Source: Protea cynaroides
Taxonomy: Eukaryota; Streptophyta; Magnoliopsida; Proteales; Proteaceae
DNA length: 64,000 nucleotides
Reading direction: 5' to 3'
Assembly (NCBI GenBank): GCA_028583415.1
Contig: CM053265.1
Coordinates: forward strand, 32,113,794 to 32,177,793
Position 1 is the stretch's first letter. The number at the start of each line of letters is the position of its first letter. The notes beneath the pieces were generated by a model, which was not told where the DNA came from, did not search any database, and saw only the letters and a program-made list of their open reading frames with translations. Shown one piece after another: positions 24,140 to 36,035 of the stretch. Both the position numbers and the translations under genes were made by a program.

Positions 24140-25550
24140 AGGATCTGGATAGTCCATGTGGACTGATAGATACTCCTAGTGGATCTAAGAATAACCCTAT
24201 TTGGGTCAAAATATGGATAACCCTATCTGGGTTGAAATATGGATAAATATCCTAGTGGATCTATGGATAGTCCAAGTGGAGTAAGGTTTGGATAATCCTT
24301 TTTGGGTTGGAATATGGATAGATATCCTAGTGGATCTATGGATAGTCCGAGTGGACTAAGGTGTGAATAAATATATCTTAGTGGATCTATGGATAGTCCG
24401 AGTGGACTAAAATGTGAATAAATATATCCTAGTGGATCTATGGATAGTCCGAGTGGACTAAATTGTGGATCCGAATTTAGGTTTCTCCCAAATGGTCTAC
24501 GTATCCTAGGGTTTGACCTAGGAATCAGAATCCGCATAGTTCGGGACTGGGTTGCAATGATTGGGTATCGTAGTGGATCTATGGATAGTCCGAGTAGACT
24601 ACGGTATGGATAACCCTACTTGGGTTAAAATATGGGGGATATCCTAGTGGATCTATGGATAGTCCGAGTGGACTAAATTGTGGATCTGAATTTGAGTTTC
24701 TCCTAAATGGCCTACGTATCCTAGGGTTTGCCCTAGGAATCAGAATCCACGTAGTTCGGGCTTGGATAACCCTATTTGGGTCAAAATGTAGGTAAATATC
24801 CTAGTGGATCTATGGATAGTCCGAGTGGACTAAGGTTTGGATAACCCCTTTTGGGCTGGAATATGAATAGATATCCTAGTGGATCTATGGATAGCCTGAG
24901 TGGACTAAGGTGTGGATCCAAATTTGGGATTCTCCTAAATAGCCTACGTATCCTAGGGTTTGCCCTAGGAATCAGAATCCGCGTAGTTCGAACCTCTGGA
25001 TTGAAATGAGAGTGGATATCCTAGTGGATCTATGGATAGTCCAAGTTGACTAAAATGTAGATCTGAATTTAGGTTTCTCCCAAATGGCTTACGTATCCTA
25101 GGGTTTGCCCTAGGAATCAAAATCCACGTAGTTCGAAACTCTGGGTTGAAATGGGAATGGATATCCTAGTGGATCTATGGATAGTCCGAGTGGACTAAAT
25201 ATGTGGATAACCCTATTTGGGTTAAAATATGGGGGATATCCTAGTGGATCTATAGATAGTCCGAGTGGACTAAATTGTGGATCCGAATTTGGGTTTCTCC
25301 CAAATGGCCTACGTATCCTAGGGTTTGCCCTAGGAATCAGAATCCGCGTAGTTCGTGCATGATGGGTGGATATCCTAGTGGATCTATGGATAGTCCGAGT
25401 GGACTAAGGTGTGGATAAATATCCTAGTGGATCTATGGATAGTCCGAGTGGACTAAATTGTGGATCCGAATTTGGGTTTCTCCCAAATAGCCTACGTATC
25501 CTATGATTTGACCTAGGAATCAGAATCCGCGTAGTTCGGGCTGGATAACC
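24140..25550 (+). repeat. Stem-loop mosaic array in F right LTR
   Basis: The counterpart of 8575-9995 with the same five short inverted-repeat modules in the same order. It carries scattered substitutions such as CCTACG to TCTACG near 24497. Confidence 0.9.
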
Positions 25551-26009
25551 CGTTCTAGGTTAATGATTGAGAACCTATTCTAGGTTTAGGGTTTAGAACC
25601 TATTCTAGGTTTAGGGTTTGCCGAGGGGCAAATCGTCCTAAATTACACTTTCCATTCTGAATTCTAATTTTGGAAGGTTTGGCAAAGAATTCTCTTTCTT
25701 TATTAAGGTTTTATTATTCCCATTATGCCCTTTCCAAGAATGTGGGTGCCTAAATGCACGTCCCCACGCCTAGATTGTCTTCTAGAAGTGTGCAGATATG
25801 GCAGTTTGACTAGGGTGTTGCATAAAATAAGTTATTGCCAAAAAATAGAATATTCTATCTAAATATGGCACATAAAACATTAATGGCAAGAAATTCACAT
25901 ACAGTAAGATTGTTTAAAAATCTTTCAAATATGGCATGTATTGCAAATAAGGCAAGAGCCTATATGGCATGATCTAGTAGGCTATCTTCTAAGCATGGCA
26001 AGACCCTAA

Positions 26010-26470
26010 TTGCTATTTTCTTTCCATATTTAGGGTTTTCTACCCTAATTGCTATTTTCTTTCCATTTTAGGGTTTTCTACCCTAATTGCTGCATTCTTT
26101 CCATTTTTTAAGGTTTCCAACCATAATTATTATTTTCTTTCCATTTTAGGGTTTTCTACCCTAATTGCTATTTTCTTTCCATTTTTTTTAGGGTTTTCCA
26201 TAATTGTTATTTTCTTTCCATTTTAGGGTTTTCTACCCTAATTATTTTCTTTCCATTTTTTAGGGTTTTCTACCCTAATTGTTATTTTCTTTCCATTTTA
26301 GGGTTTTCTACCCTAATTGTTATTTTTTTTCCATTTTAGGGTTTTCTACCCTAATTATTTTCTTTCCATTTTTTAGGATTTTCTACCCTAATTGTTATTT
26401 TCTTTCCATTTTAGGGTTTTCTACCCTAATTGTTACTTTCTTTCCATTTTAGGGTTTTCTACCCTAATTG
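26010..26470 (+). repeat. TTAGGGT/ACCCTAA hairpin array, expanded copy
   Basis: About twelve units against about seven in the left LTR, including shortened spacers (CTAATTATTTTCTTTCC). Because LTRs are identical at insertion, the difference arose afterwards. Confidence 0.88.
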
Positions 26471-27789
26471 TGACAATAAGCATTTAATATAGCATGTGAG
26501 CAAGTGTAGCAGACAAATATGACAATAAACATGTGTAGCATTCCAATCATGGCAATGTGATTATTCCAATTATGGCAGTGTGATCATTCCAATTATGGCA
26601 GTGTGACCATTCCAATTATGGCAGTGTGACCATTCCAATTATGGTAGTGTGTGCATATAAGCATATAAACATCATAAATATTGACTCAAATCCTCAATCT
26701 AATGGTCAGATCTCTTCAAAACATGATAATCATGATCAACGACTCAGAATTCATCAAACCAACCAAAATTAATGGCTCAGATTCATCTAATCAACTCATG
26801 ATGATTATCCAACGGTTCAAATCACTTACAATAATAATCTAACCGTCAAGGTTCATTTAAATCATTCTTGAAGACAATCCAATGGTTTAGATCATCCAAA
26901 ATGATAATATAACCGTTAAGATACATTTATATCAGTCTTGAAGACAATCCAACGGTCCAGATTTATCTAATCAACTCATAAATGACCATATAATGGTTTA
27001 GATCCAAAATAAACATCCAATGGCAATATCATCACACGATCAGAATAAAAAATCAATCATCCTATGGTCCTTATTTTCATATCATCACATGATCAAAATT
27101 CATGGTTGATGGCTCGATTTTCAACTCATCAAAAAATCCAAATCAAAGGGCCATATTAACTTCATATCGAAATTCTAAATCAAATGGCCATATTTTTATT
27201 CTCATGAAATTCAAGATCAAAGGCTATATCACAAAATTCAAAATCGATGGCCATGATTTAATCACATTCAAAATTCATCCAATGCCCATAACATCACATG
27301 ATCCAAGTCATCGAACGGCTCATATCTATTATCATAACATGATCAAAATCAATGGTTCAAATTCAGTCAATATTACATAAACAAGCCAATGATTAAAATT
27401 TAATAATCAAAATTATCATGGTTTAACTGTTTGGATCAAACATCAAGATTATCAAATTGTTAAGGTTTCTATTCAAACGTAATTAATGATGTTGATCGGG
27501 TGGTTCTGATCATATAGGGAAGAGATCATTGATGCAGGTGATATGGGATGGAGATGTGATAGTTGCAGCAGTGAAGTGTATTGGGTTTGATTGGGACTGC
27601 AAGGTGGAGGTGCATGGTTGATCAGACATAGCTCATTGGTTGTGAGATTGAGGAAATTGGTTTGCAGGTTGGGGGTATGGTAAGTGGAGGTATTTGCAGG
27701 TAATGGTGGTCGATGTGGTAATGAATCGATGACCAGGTGGTAGGAGGTTGGGGCAATAAGATATGAAGAAGAAGAAAATAAAATAAAAA

Positions 27790-28385
27790 AAAGGGGCGGT
27801 GGTTTAACTGTTGCAGATCCATTGCCTTCTCCTTCTTCCTCTTCTTCATCTTTTCGTTCTGCTTCTCTCCATTCTCCCCCAAAATCGAGATCCCTCTTTT
27901 CTGATTTTTTTTTTTGTTTTTTTTTCTTCTCCTTTCCACCTCCTCCTTCTTCTCGGTCCTCTCCCCTTCTTTTCTGATTTTTTCTTCTCCTCTCCAGCTC
28001 CTCCTTCTTCTCGGTCTTCTCCCCTTCTTTTCTGATTTTTTTTGTCTTTTCTCCTCTTTCGGCCTCCTCTCTCCCTCCGATTTTTTCTTTTACGGCTCAC
28101 CCCTTCTTTCTCTTCGGGATCTTCTCCTTTTTATTATTTTTTTTCCTTTCTTATTTTCTCCTCGATTCTCTCTCGATCTTCCTCAATCTTCACCGCCCTC
28201 TCTCATTTATTCTCGGATTCTCACCCCTCTCTCTCTCTCTCCGATCTTCTCCTCTTTGATTGATTTTTTTTTTTATTTTTTTCCTTTTTCTCCACCGCCC
28301 TCCTCTCTTTTTCCTTTCTCATCTTGGTTTCGATTCTCTCTTTTAGATCCTCCCTTTCGAGTTTCCTTTCCAGTTGAACCGAATC
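27790..28385 (+). repeat. Pyrimidine-rich tract in F right LTR
   Basis: Nearly pure C/T tract, shorter than its left partner by loss of the (CT)n block and one TTTCCACCTCC block, and followed by a (TA)n run. Confidence 0.9.
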
Positions 28386-28390
28386 TTCCA

Positions 28391-28394
<4 letters not shown>

Positions 28395-28454
<60 letters not shown>
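28395..28454. repeat. (TA)n microsatellite
   Basis: About 30 TA units, slightly longer than the left-LTR run. Confidence 0.95.
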
Positions 28455-28455
<1 letters not shown>

Positions 28456-28984
28456 CCTTGATATAATATATGCAATATCATAAAATTCTTGCACATGGGT
28501 TAAACGAACTTGGTCCAAACTGGTCTGACTTGAGTTGACTGGGCTGGACTGACTTAAACTGAGTTGGGTTGGACTAAGAATGACTTGAATTAACTGGGTT
28601 GGGCCAAGACTGGCTTGGGTTGAGCTGAGTTGACTGGATTGAATGGAATTCACTGGGTTCTCTCTCTATCATTTCACGGGTCATTTCCGCTGTTATCCCG
28701 CACGGAATTTTTCGATGGCCTCTATTCCAAATTTTTTGCATTCATTTTGTAGAACATTAAAAATGAGGAATATAGGAACTTGAATCACCTCATTTGGAAG
28801 TAAAATGGTCAACTTATGAATTTTGAAAGTTTAAGCGGACCAATTATATTCTGCATGAGATCCTTCAGAGGATTCTACCGGAAATATTTTATGTCCACTT
28901 TATAGAGCACTAAAAATGGAACATAATGAGACTGGAATCACCTGATTCGGATATGGAATGATCAAAATATGAATTTTTGAATAT

Positions 28985-29620
28985 TAAATGACCATTTTCA
29001 TATGTAATTTTGCATGGGACCCTCCGGAGACTTTTACCCGAGATTTTCCACGTCCACTTTGTAGGACATCACAAATGAAGAATAATGGCCTTGGAATCGT
29101 CTGAATCCGATGTAGAACAGAAAAGATATGAAGCATTGAAGTTCTAACGATAATTTTGCATGCAAGCTTGCATGGGACCCACTGGTGACTTCTACCCGGG
29201 ATTTTTTACGTCCACTTTGTAGAACATCATGAATGAAGAATAATGGTATTGGAATCATCTGAATCCGATGTAGAACGGAAAAGATATGAAGCTTTGATGT
29301 TCTAACGATAATTTTGCATGCAAGCTTGCATGGGACCCACTGGTGACTTCTACCCGGGATTTTTTACGTCCATTTTATAGAACATCATGAATGAAGAATA
29401 ATGGTCTTGGAATCATCTGAATCCGATGTAGAACGGAAAAGATATGAAGCTTTGAAGTTCTAACGATAATTTTGCATGCAAGCTTGCATGGGACCCACTG
29501 GTGACTTCTACCTGGGATTTTTTACGTCCACTTTGTAGAAAATCATGAATGAAGAATAATGGTCTTGGAATCATCTGAATCCGATGTCGGATGATCAAGA
29601 TATGATGATTTGAAATTCAA
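28985..29620 (+). repeat. 158-bp tandem repeat near the F right LTR 3' end
   Basis: The counterpart of 13545-14160, about four units with TGCATGGGACCCACTGGTGA. Confidence 0.88.
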
Positions 29621-29846
29621 ACAATCCGACTAAAATGGTCGTATCTTCCTCATTTGATATCAGAATTGAGCAATTCTGGTCTCGTTTCGAAGATAATTCT
29701 ATGACCTATGCATCTATGCAGATAATAGCCCATGACCTTGCTGTGGGGATTAGTAGAGAATCACAAATCTTTGGGTTAAAGGTCGAAAACCTGCCATATT
29801 GGTTCATTTATGCCGAGGGTGGCAAAAATGGGGTGCTTACAGGTGG

Positions 29847-31611
29847 CATCCCATTAGAGAGCCCTGGATCCCCACTCCCGTGGATCACCGTGTCTCCACT
29901 AGGATATCAGTATACCAACATGGTATGCATGCCTATACTTCAATACGTCACACACACCATCATACATGGTTATGCACATAATAACATCAACAACTACCCC
30001 CTTGCTAAGACCCCAGATCCCAACTCCCATGTTTACCTTGTCTCTACCAGGGTAACAACAACTATCAACATACATAGTTATAGTTATACATAAATGCATG
30101 AATAGTTATATACATTTCATTAGATGACATGTTATAAAATAAAAACAACAATAAACATACAACAAGAACATGCTCAAACTCTACGTGTTGAAGCCGGCAA
30201 AAGGCTTCGTCCACTACCCATAGTGTTTTACCTAATTAGTAAGATAAGTTTTATTAGGTTGGTAAACATCTTTTAAATCAGCATAGACAAGTCCTAGAGT
30301 CCATGCATGGGTCCCAAGATAATCCAAGAACTGAACGATTGGTCTTCTTAATCAATATTGGGCTTATAAATCAAAATAGACTGAATCGGTAGATAGAACC
30401 GATTGATCATTCCTCTGGTACCAGAGACTGGTTAACACTTAGTCAATTCTTAAGTATATTGGAACGGATGATTAATCAGATGATTGATCACCCGATTGGT
30501 CATCGGCTTCATATACTGTTACATTAGTAAGGTTCAAGAAGGTTTTTCGAAAGCTTTGTCGGGTGATACGTCTCCTGGCACTACCTCCTATTCTTGGCTC
30601 TAATTTTTGCAGTAGATTCATGCCACCGGTTTCTGTGACACTGGTTCGATGCCACTGATTTTGTGATACATTTTCAGTGTCATCAGTTCTGTGCCACCAG
30701 TTTTGTGACATTGGTTCTGTGCCACCTGTTCTGTGACACTGGTTCTGTGCCACCGGTTCTGTCCCAGAAGCCAAGCACAAAACAGAGAAGTTTTCCTTCT
30801 TTGGAAATGGTTTTCTGCTGTGGTTTCTTCATTCTAAAGGGTGGGAAACACTCTTCTACCATTATTTCACATAATGGGAGTCGCTTAGACACCATTATCA
30901 TCTCCATTCATGGAGGAGACAACCTAGGTTTTCTAGGTCAAACTTAGTCTCCATTAAAAGAGGTTTGATTCCCACTTCATGAAATCCATTTTAGTTGGTG
31001 GGAATCATCTTCCCACCATTACTAGGTACAATAGGAGCCATTTATGGCTCTATTAAACTCCGTATGGAGTGGGTGAACATAACCCTAGGTTTTCTAGATT
31101 GTTAATGGAGTCTCCATTAATGAACCTTAACCACCAAGCTTTTGCAATAAACATTAGGAAGAAGGAGGATGGCTCATTGTACTTACTTCCAAGGGAGTTA
31201 GGGCTTGAGCTTAGTCTCTTGAGCTCTAAGTTTCTTCTTTTCTTCTTCTCTTATACTCCCACAGTTCCAAGAAGCAGAAAAGAAGGAATGAGGTCTACTT
31301 TTATAGAAATTAGGGAGAGAGAAAGTCCCAATCTTACGTTCAATCGGTTGTAGCCAAGAGGATGAACGTTCATCTAATTATGCCTTCAGTTGGGGTTAAA
31401 ATAGATTTAGGACAAGTTTGGTGAGTCCGATTTGGTTGGGATGCTTTCTAGGTTTTTGGACATCATTCCCACATGTCCTACCATTACTAAGTAATCTAGG
31501 AAGTCGACCCCACATCAGATGGAGGGTCAAAAGTCATGGTGCCAAGTATTGGCACAATAAGACCCAATATGTAGAGATCCAAATCATGAGAATTTTGGAG
31601 TGGGTCTTATA
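29847..31611 (-). mobile_element. Solo LTR G, right part (5' end of LTR)
   Basis: This is the continuation of 6723-8104 after the duplicated GGTGG. It ends GGAGTGGGTCTTATA, the reverse of a TG..CA start with the terminal CA mutated to TA, followed by the TSD GTAAG. It holds a 15/30-bp tandem array (30590-30775) and purine-rich flanks. No gene is supported. Confidence 0.87.
30590..30775 (-). repeat. Short tandem array in LTR G
   Basis: Alternating TGCCACCGGTTCTGT and GACACTGGTTCTG units of about 15 bp. It occupies roughly the LTR position where D, E and I carry their downstream inverted-motif array. Apparent peptides such as QNQWHRT are repeat artefacts. Confidence 0.8.
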
Positions 31612-32969
31612 GTAAGAGAGGAGGAAAATTCTCTCAATTACCATTCATAGAATCCCAAAGATCCCAAATCGCTGCCAACTTGGTAGAGACTTCTCCACTC
31701 TTGTCATTTCTCTCAAACCTAAATCTAACAAAGAGAAAGAGAGAAAGAGAGATATTCTGACATGTTTTGGGAGAAAGAATAAGCAGATATCCAAGAAGGG
31801 AGAAGAGGAAGAAGAAGAGAAGGGAAGGAGTCTCTATGTTCATCGGATCTAATAGTTGACAGAATTTTGACGAAAACTATTGCTGGTACTGATTCCTCTA
31901 TCTCTCTTGATTTCTTTCGAGTTGTAATACGAGCTAGAACTTTGAGGCATTATTGTCTTATGGTTACTTGGTCAAAATCCTCACTTACCACTAAAGTTGA
32001 GCACCCAAGTATTCATTTGGGTATTGGATCTATTTTGATTGGAAATCTAGAACTACAGGAATGATCAGAAAAGCAGTAAAACCAATGATAAATAGATCAA
32101 AGTGTCCTACGTCATTCATGGATGACTGAGGAAGGACCTACATGGACCAAGGCCAAGAAACCCTTTGAATAAATTATTATAACTTCGATCCAAAGGTTTC
32201 TATACTAGATCTAGTAGTTCGGCTTTTGGTTGAGTAGAAATGGTATCCAAATGATGATGTAGATAAGGATTCATGACTCCAAAAGTCACAGACACACTTG
32301 GGGGAGTTTGGGTAACTTCCTAGAAGTAGAGCCATCAACATCCAATCATGTTAGAGTATGCGGCTATGACCACCAGCCGCATACCTAGTAGCTTTGACGT
32401 GCGGCTGCGATCTCTAGTAGCATGTGTTTTTGTTTTTCTTATAGACCGTGCTCTGCTAGTGGCTTGCTGTGACATATCTTAGGCTGCCTATGGGTTTGGA
32501 CTATGATCATATCATCAATGTGTTTTCTTTATTATTATGACTGCTAGTGTCATGAAATCGATTTATAAATTAAATGTCCACTTCTCACATCACTTGTAAC
32601 ACTTGGACAGCAAGTGTAATGTGTTAGGACATGACTAACAGACCATTTGGAATTAATAATAATTGATAATATGCTATGATGAGCAAGCAGCATGGATAAA
32701 CATTAAGAAAATGATTAATATTTAATTTATTATGATGCTATTAGAGGTACGGGAAGCTTAAAAAGGCTGCTCGAGTTATGCTTCAATAGTATTTCTTATT
32801 AGCACTCAGGTAAGGGAATTAGACTCTCTTGTTTGTGTATGAACATGATATTATAATGCTTGTTGTGAGATTGATAACATGCCTTCCAATATACTATTTT
32901 GTTTCCTCATACATATGAATCCTCTTGTATGCGATCAGTGATACTCATAGTGGTTTTGAAGTGAAGTGG

Positions 32970-33105
32970 TATGGGACACTTCGCGACCTCTCCATGAAAG
33001 GTAGAGCTGGTCTTGGTGGGTGGTATGGGACACTTGCACCACTTCTTATGATGTCTGATTATATTGGTAAGGATGAAGGTGGGTGGTATGGGACACTTCT
33101 ACTAC
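32970..33105 (+). repeat. Three spaced GGTATGGGACACTT units in LTR C
   Basis: Three copies of a 14-base unit spaced about 55-65 bp in the U3/R part of LTR C. LTR H keeps the reverse complement (AGTGTCCCATACC) near 51105. Confidence 0.75.
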
Positions 33106-33759
33106 TTCTTATTGGCACTGCTTTGCATTGACCATATGTAACTTAGCCAAGTTACGATGTCCTATGTGGGGGCTCGGACGGGGTTGGAAGCTTGGTGATG
33201 TTACGGTCCAATAATATGATTAATTAGGTGGACCTGATTAGAGCACAATAATTACCTGTATAACTGTACCCCTAGCCATTAGGGGGTTATATAATGGCAT
33301 AGGTTCAATAAAAGGTGGTATGAACATAGTTGTAATGCTCCCCATGTCCGACATAATGTAAATGGGCGGGCGAGTTGACTAGTGGGATTATCACCTCTTC
33401 AAGGGTCACGTAGTGAACTTGGGATAAGTAGCAGTCAAGGACTATCAAGACACCGAACTTATATATGGGGAATGTTTGTTGTATGCTGAGTTAGGCGACA
33501 TTCATTCTGTTGGGGGTGACCCATGCAACCTGGGGATGTTTGCTGTACGTCGAGTGAGGCAGCATTCATGACCAATGAGTTGGCAATACAGTCATCATAC
33601 CTAATCGTAGTTTGTAATTCCATGCATTTTGTATGTTACATGCCTGATTTCTTTACTAAGCTCCGTGGTTGAGCTTACCCTTGTGTGCACACATTATTTT
33701 AGATGATGTAGGTGTAACCTTTAGTGACTAAATTGATACTCTGAGGTACTGTACATCCA

Positions 33760-33839
33760 GTGTGGAGGATGTTGAAGGTGATAGCGATGAAGATGTCCAT
33801 AGCTCCAGTTGCGAGTGCAACGACTGCGTCTATAGATAG
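33760..33839 (+). CDS. LTR-borne small ORF of LTR C, CxCxxC type (3' part)
   Basis: The frame reads SVEDVEGDSDEDVHSS, then SCECNDCVYR and a TAG, 415 bp from the LTR end. A TTATTTTAG acceptor-like site lies upstream near 33703. The acidic segment followed by C-x-C-x2-C and a stop parallels the D, E, H and G LTRs. No start codon is obvious in frame, so it could be the last exon of a spliced transcript, or a remnant. Confidence 0.4.
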
Positions 33840-34030
33840 GTGTGACCATTCTATCATAATACCACTAGTGTTTAAACAAACTATTTAATTGGGGATGTAT
33901 TTCTAAATCTTTCAAATAACACATAAGCTCCTGGAAACACTTTTACTTGGAATAATATTTTGAATAGTACTTTCATAAATTGTAGACATCAACTACTTTT
34001 GACTTGAGAAAAGACTTTCATTGATTTAAT

Positions 34031-34031
34031 T

Positions 34032-34078
<47 letters not shown>
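34031..34078. repeat. (TA)n microsatellite in LTR C
   Basis: About 24 TA units. Confidence 0.95.
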
Positions 34079-34083
<5 letters not shown>

Positions 34084-34254
34084 TTCTTTAATTACTCTAA
34101 ATAGGTTGATTTTACCTTGTATGGCTAATGTTATGGATTTATGGTTGTGTATCCTATGAAATGTGATCTTGGAAGGGGATTTCTATTTTCCCTAACTAGA
34201 TGAGGAATTCTGTTACATTCCATAGTATCGATACATCGGGAATGGGGTGTGACA

Positions 34255-34915
34255 AAGATAGCCTGATTAATAGCAATCCAACCACAATGTAACTTGGATA
34301 GATTGGCTCGATTGTATGTAAACCTAATAGTTCATTTGTACGGTGTGCCCCAAAGCATAGTATCAGACAGAGACCCCCGATTCACCTTTAAGTTTTGGGA
34401 AGGTCTACAGTGTGCAATGGGAACAGAGTTGAAGTTCAGTATAGCCTTTCATCCTTAAACAAATGGTCTGTCCGAGAGGATAATTCAGATCCTAAAGGAC
34501 ATGCTTCGTGCATGTGCAATTGACTTCAAGGGAGCATGGGATGAAAAATTACCTTAGATGGAGTTTGCCTACAATAACAGCTACCAAATAAGTATTGGTA
34601 TGGTTCTATTTAAGGTCCTTTATGGAAAGAGATGTCAGACCCCACTATGTTGGGTGGAAGTTGGTGAAAGGAGAATAATTGGACTAGACTTCATCCAAGA
34701 GATTGTTAAGAAATTAATATAATTAGAGAAAGGATCAAGCCAACCCAAACTCATTAGAAAAGCGACTCTGATGTTAGAAGGAAGGACATAGAGTTTTCTA
34801 TTAGCGATAAGGTATTTCTGAAAATTTTACCTCTGAGAGGATTGAAGCATTTTGGCAAGAAAGAAAAGCAAAGCCCTAGGTATGTGGGACCATACGAGAT
34901 TATAAAGAGATGAGG
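34255..34915 (+). pseudogene. pol: Element B integrase, C-terminal part
   Basis: The integrase core resumes after LTR C: an IAIQPQ segment, LARLYVN, a VSDRDPRFT segment, then AFHP with a stop, [15 protein letters not shown] with a stop, and FAYNNSYQ. These match D (39029-39520) and I (58971-59723). At least three in-frame stops show that it is dead. Confidence 0.9.
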
Positions 34916-34919
34916 AGCT

Positions 34920-35175
34920 GTGGCATACCAACTCACATCCTTATTAGGTGTACATGACGTGTTCCACATTTCCATGCTGAAGAAGTATGTGTTGGATCCG
35001 TCTCACATATTAGAAGCTGAACATCCTCAGTTAAGTGAACACTTGATGTTCAAACTCGAAACTCAGATGATTCTGGATAGGAAGGTTCAGCAATTGAGGA
35101 ATCGAGATGTTTATTACGTTAAGGTGATGTTGAAAAAGCAACATGTGGAAGATCAATCTTGGGAGAATATATGAA
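34920..35175 (+). pseudogene. pol: Element B integrase C-terminus with chromodomain
   Basis: The open stretch has VHDVFHISMLKKYVLDP, then the chromodomain core ILDRKVQQLRNRDVYYVKV and a degenerate tail. This placement marks B as a chromovirus. D and I have the same domain order. Confidence 0.85.
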
Positions 35176-35240
35176 GAAAAAGTATCCTCATCTATTCGAG
35201 GCCATAGGTAAGAAGAAATTTTAGGGACAAAATTCTTTTA

Positions 35241-35259
35241 AGCGGGCGGTGGGGGGAGT
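35241..35259 (+). other. Polypurine tract of element B
   Basis: AGCGGGCGGTGGGGGGAGT directly precedes the LTR start TGTAAAATCCCG. It fixes the 5' edge of the 3' LTR and the plus orientation. Confidence 0.85.
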
Positions 35260-35581
35260 TGTAAAATCCCGCACCCAGAAAACCTGGCCTAGCTTGGTTT
35301 TTCTTCTTTGCCAGGGTTTTTTTTTTACCAAGGACAAACCTAAATCAATACCGACTTAAAGACCAGCACCTCAAGTACTAATAATACCCAAATTAAATTT
35401 AAAACCATGCTAGATTATAAATTAGGGCAATACCGGTCCCGATTACCAGACGGACACTATACACCGAATTCGCGATCAACCAGGCCAAAAAGGTCTACAC
35501 GTAGAATTCCAATTTGAATTCGATATGTCAAAAAGGAAGGAAATATTCCCTTGGACCCATCAACGTATCTAATGGGTCCCA
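35260..35581 (+). mobile_element. Element B 3' LTR, 5' part only
   Basis: It starts TGTAAAATCCCGCACCC, the same start type as LTR C. It is cut at 35582 by LTR H. The rest of the B 3' LTR would lie past H and is not in the window. Confidence 0.8.
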
Positions 35582-36035
35582 TGTCACACCTCGTTCCCGA
35601 TGTATCAGTACTATGGAATGTAACAGGATTCCTCATCTAGTCAAGGCAATAGAAATCCCCTTCCAGAATCACATATCATGGTACAACCATCCATCAAATC
35701 AGTCATATATGTACTCACATAACTATCATAGTAAATGGAAACATTTCATTTAAATATAATATCAGAATCAAAAGCGGAAGTCTTATTATTCAATAAATTA
35801 CGCTGACATTTTAAATTTATCAATTTAATTATTCAAAATAATATCTGAATTCCAAAACCATTAATTAAAACCTTTAAAATTAACACGTTGTTCAGTTCTC
35901 AAACTTTATCCAAGTTTTAAATAGTTATAATATTATTTAAATTAAATTCCTAAGGTAAAACGTTTTCCCAATTAACACAACCCAAAAATAAAAGTACCAA
36001 AAGGAGTAGTAGGCAAAGCCTAAGCCTACACGCAG
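35582..36035 (-). mobile_element. LTR H, segment 1 (3' end of LTR)
   Basis: The plus strand starts TGTCACACCTCGTTCCCG, the reverse complement of the LTR C 3' end. Bases 35577-35581 (TCCCA) are the presumed TSD. At 36031-36035 the CGCAG target was duplicated by insertion of D. Segment 1 includes the last codons of the H small ORF (TGC GTG TAG in sense; stop at 36026-36028). Confidence 0.85.

Larger units (their letters stand above)
8105..29841 (+). mobile_element. Element F: 21.7-kb LTR element with no recognisable genes
   Basis: Two long direct repeats (8105-14454 and 23692-29841) share ends TGTGAGGACAAAG (first base now G at 8105) and GTGCTTACA. They are flanked by a perfect TSD GGTGG (8100-8104, 29842-29846). 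A related solo copy with its own perfect TSD lies at 51206-55865, which supports calling these units LTRs. The 9.2-kb internal region has no gag or pol, no TGG primer-binding site after the 5' LTR and no clear polypurine tract before the 3' LTR. It looks like a very large non-autonomous (LARD-like) derivative, perhaps of an Ogre/Tat-type element; that affiliation is inference. The strand is assigned from the LTR TG..CA polarity only and is therefore weak. Confidence 0.85.
23692..29841 (+). mobile_element. Element F right LTR (6.15 kb)
   Basis: It is colinear with 8105-14454, with about ten differences in the first 350 bp by eye. Indels are confined mainly to the tandem arrays: more TTAGGGT/ACCCTAA units, a shorter pyrimidine tract, and one 79-bp deletion near 29631. 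It ends GTGCTTACA followed by the TSD GGTGG. Confidence 0.9.
31617..34254 (+). mobile_element. Solo LTR C, right part
   Basis: This is the continuation of 6156-6722. It ends CGGGAATGGGGTGTGACA, followed by AAGAT, the partner of AAGAC at 6151-6155. It holds a second inverted-motif cluster (32355-32470: GCGGCTATGACC, CCAGCCGCATACC, GTGCGGCTGCGA), three GGTATGGGACACTT units (32970-33105), a small CxCxxC ORF and a (TA)n run. It is homologous in reverse to LTR H. Confidence 0.88.

Noticed and set aside
8105..29841. Segmental tandem duplication of host DNA to explain the two 6-kb repeats
   Set aside because: Perfect GGTGG target-site duplication outside the pair, TG..CA-type ends, and a third independent solo copy with its own perfect TSD fit LTRs better.
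30472..30780. 102-codon frame with QNQWHRT repeats
   Set aside because: Product of the 15/30-bp array in LTR G.
6723..34254. C and H as the two LTRs of one element
   Set aside because: They are in opposite orientation, and C has its own TSD inside the B integrase.
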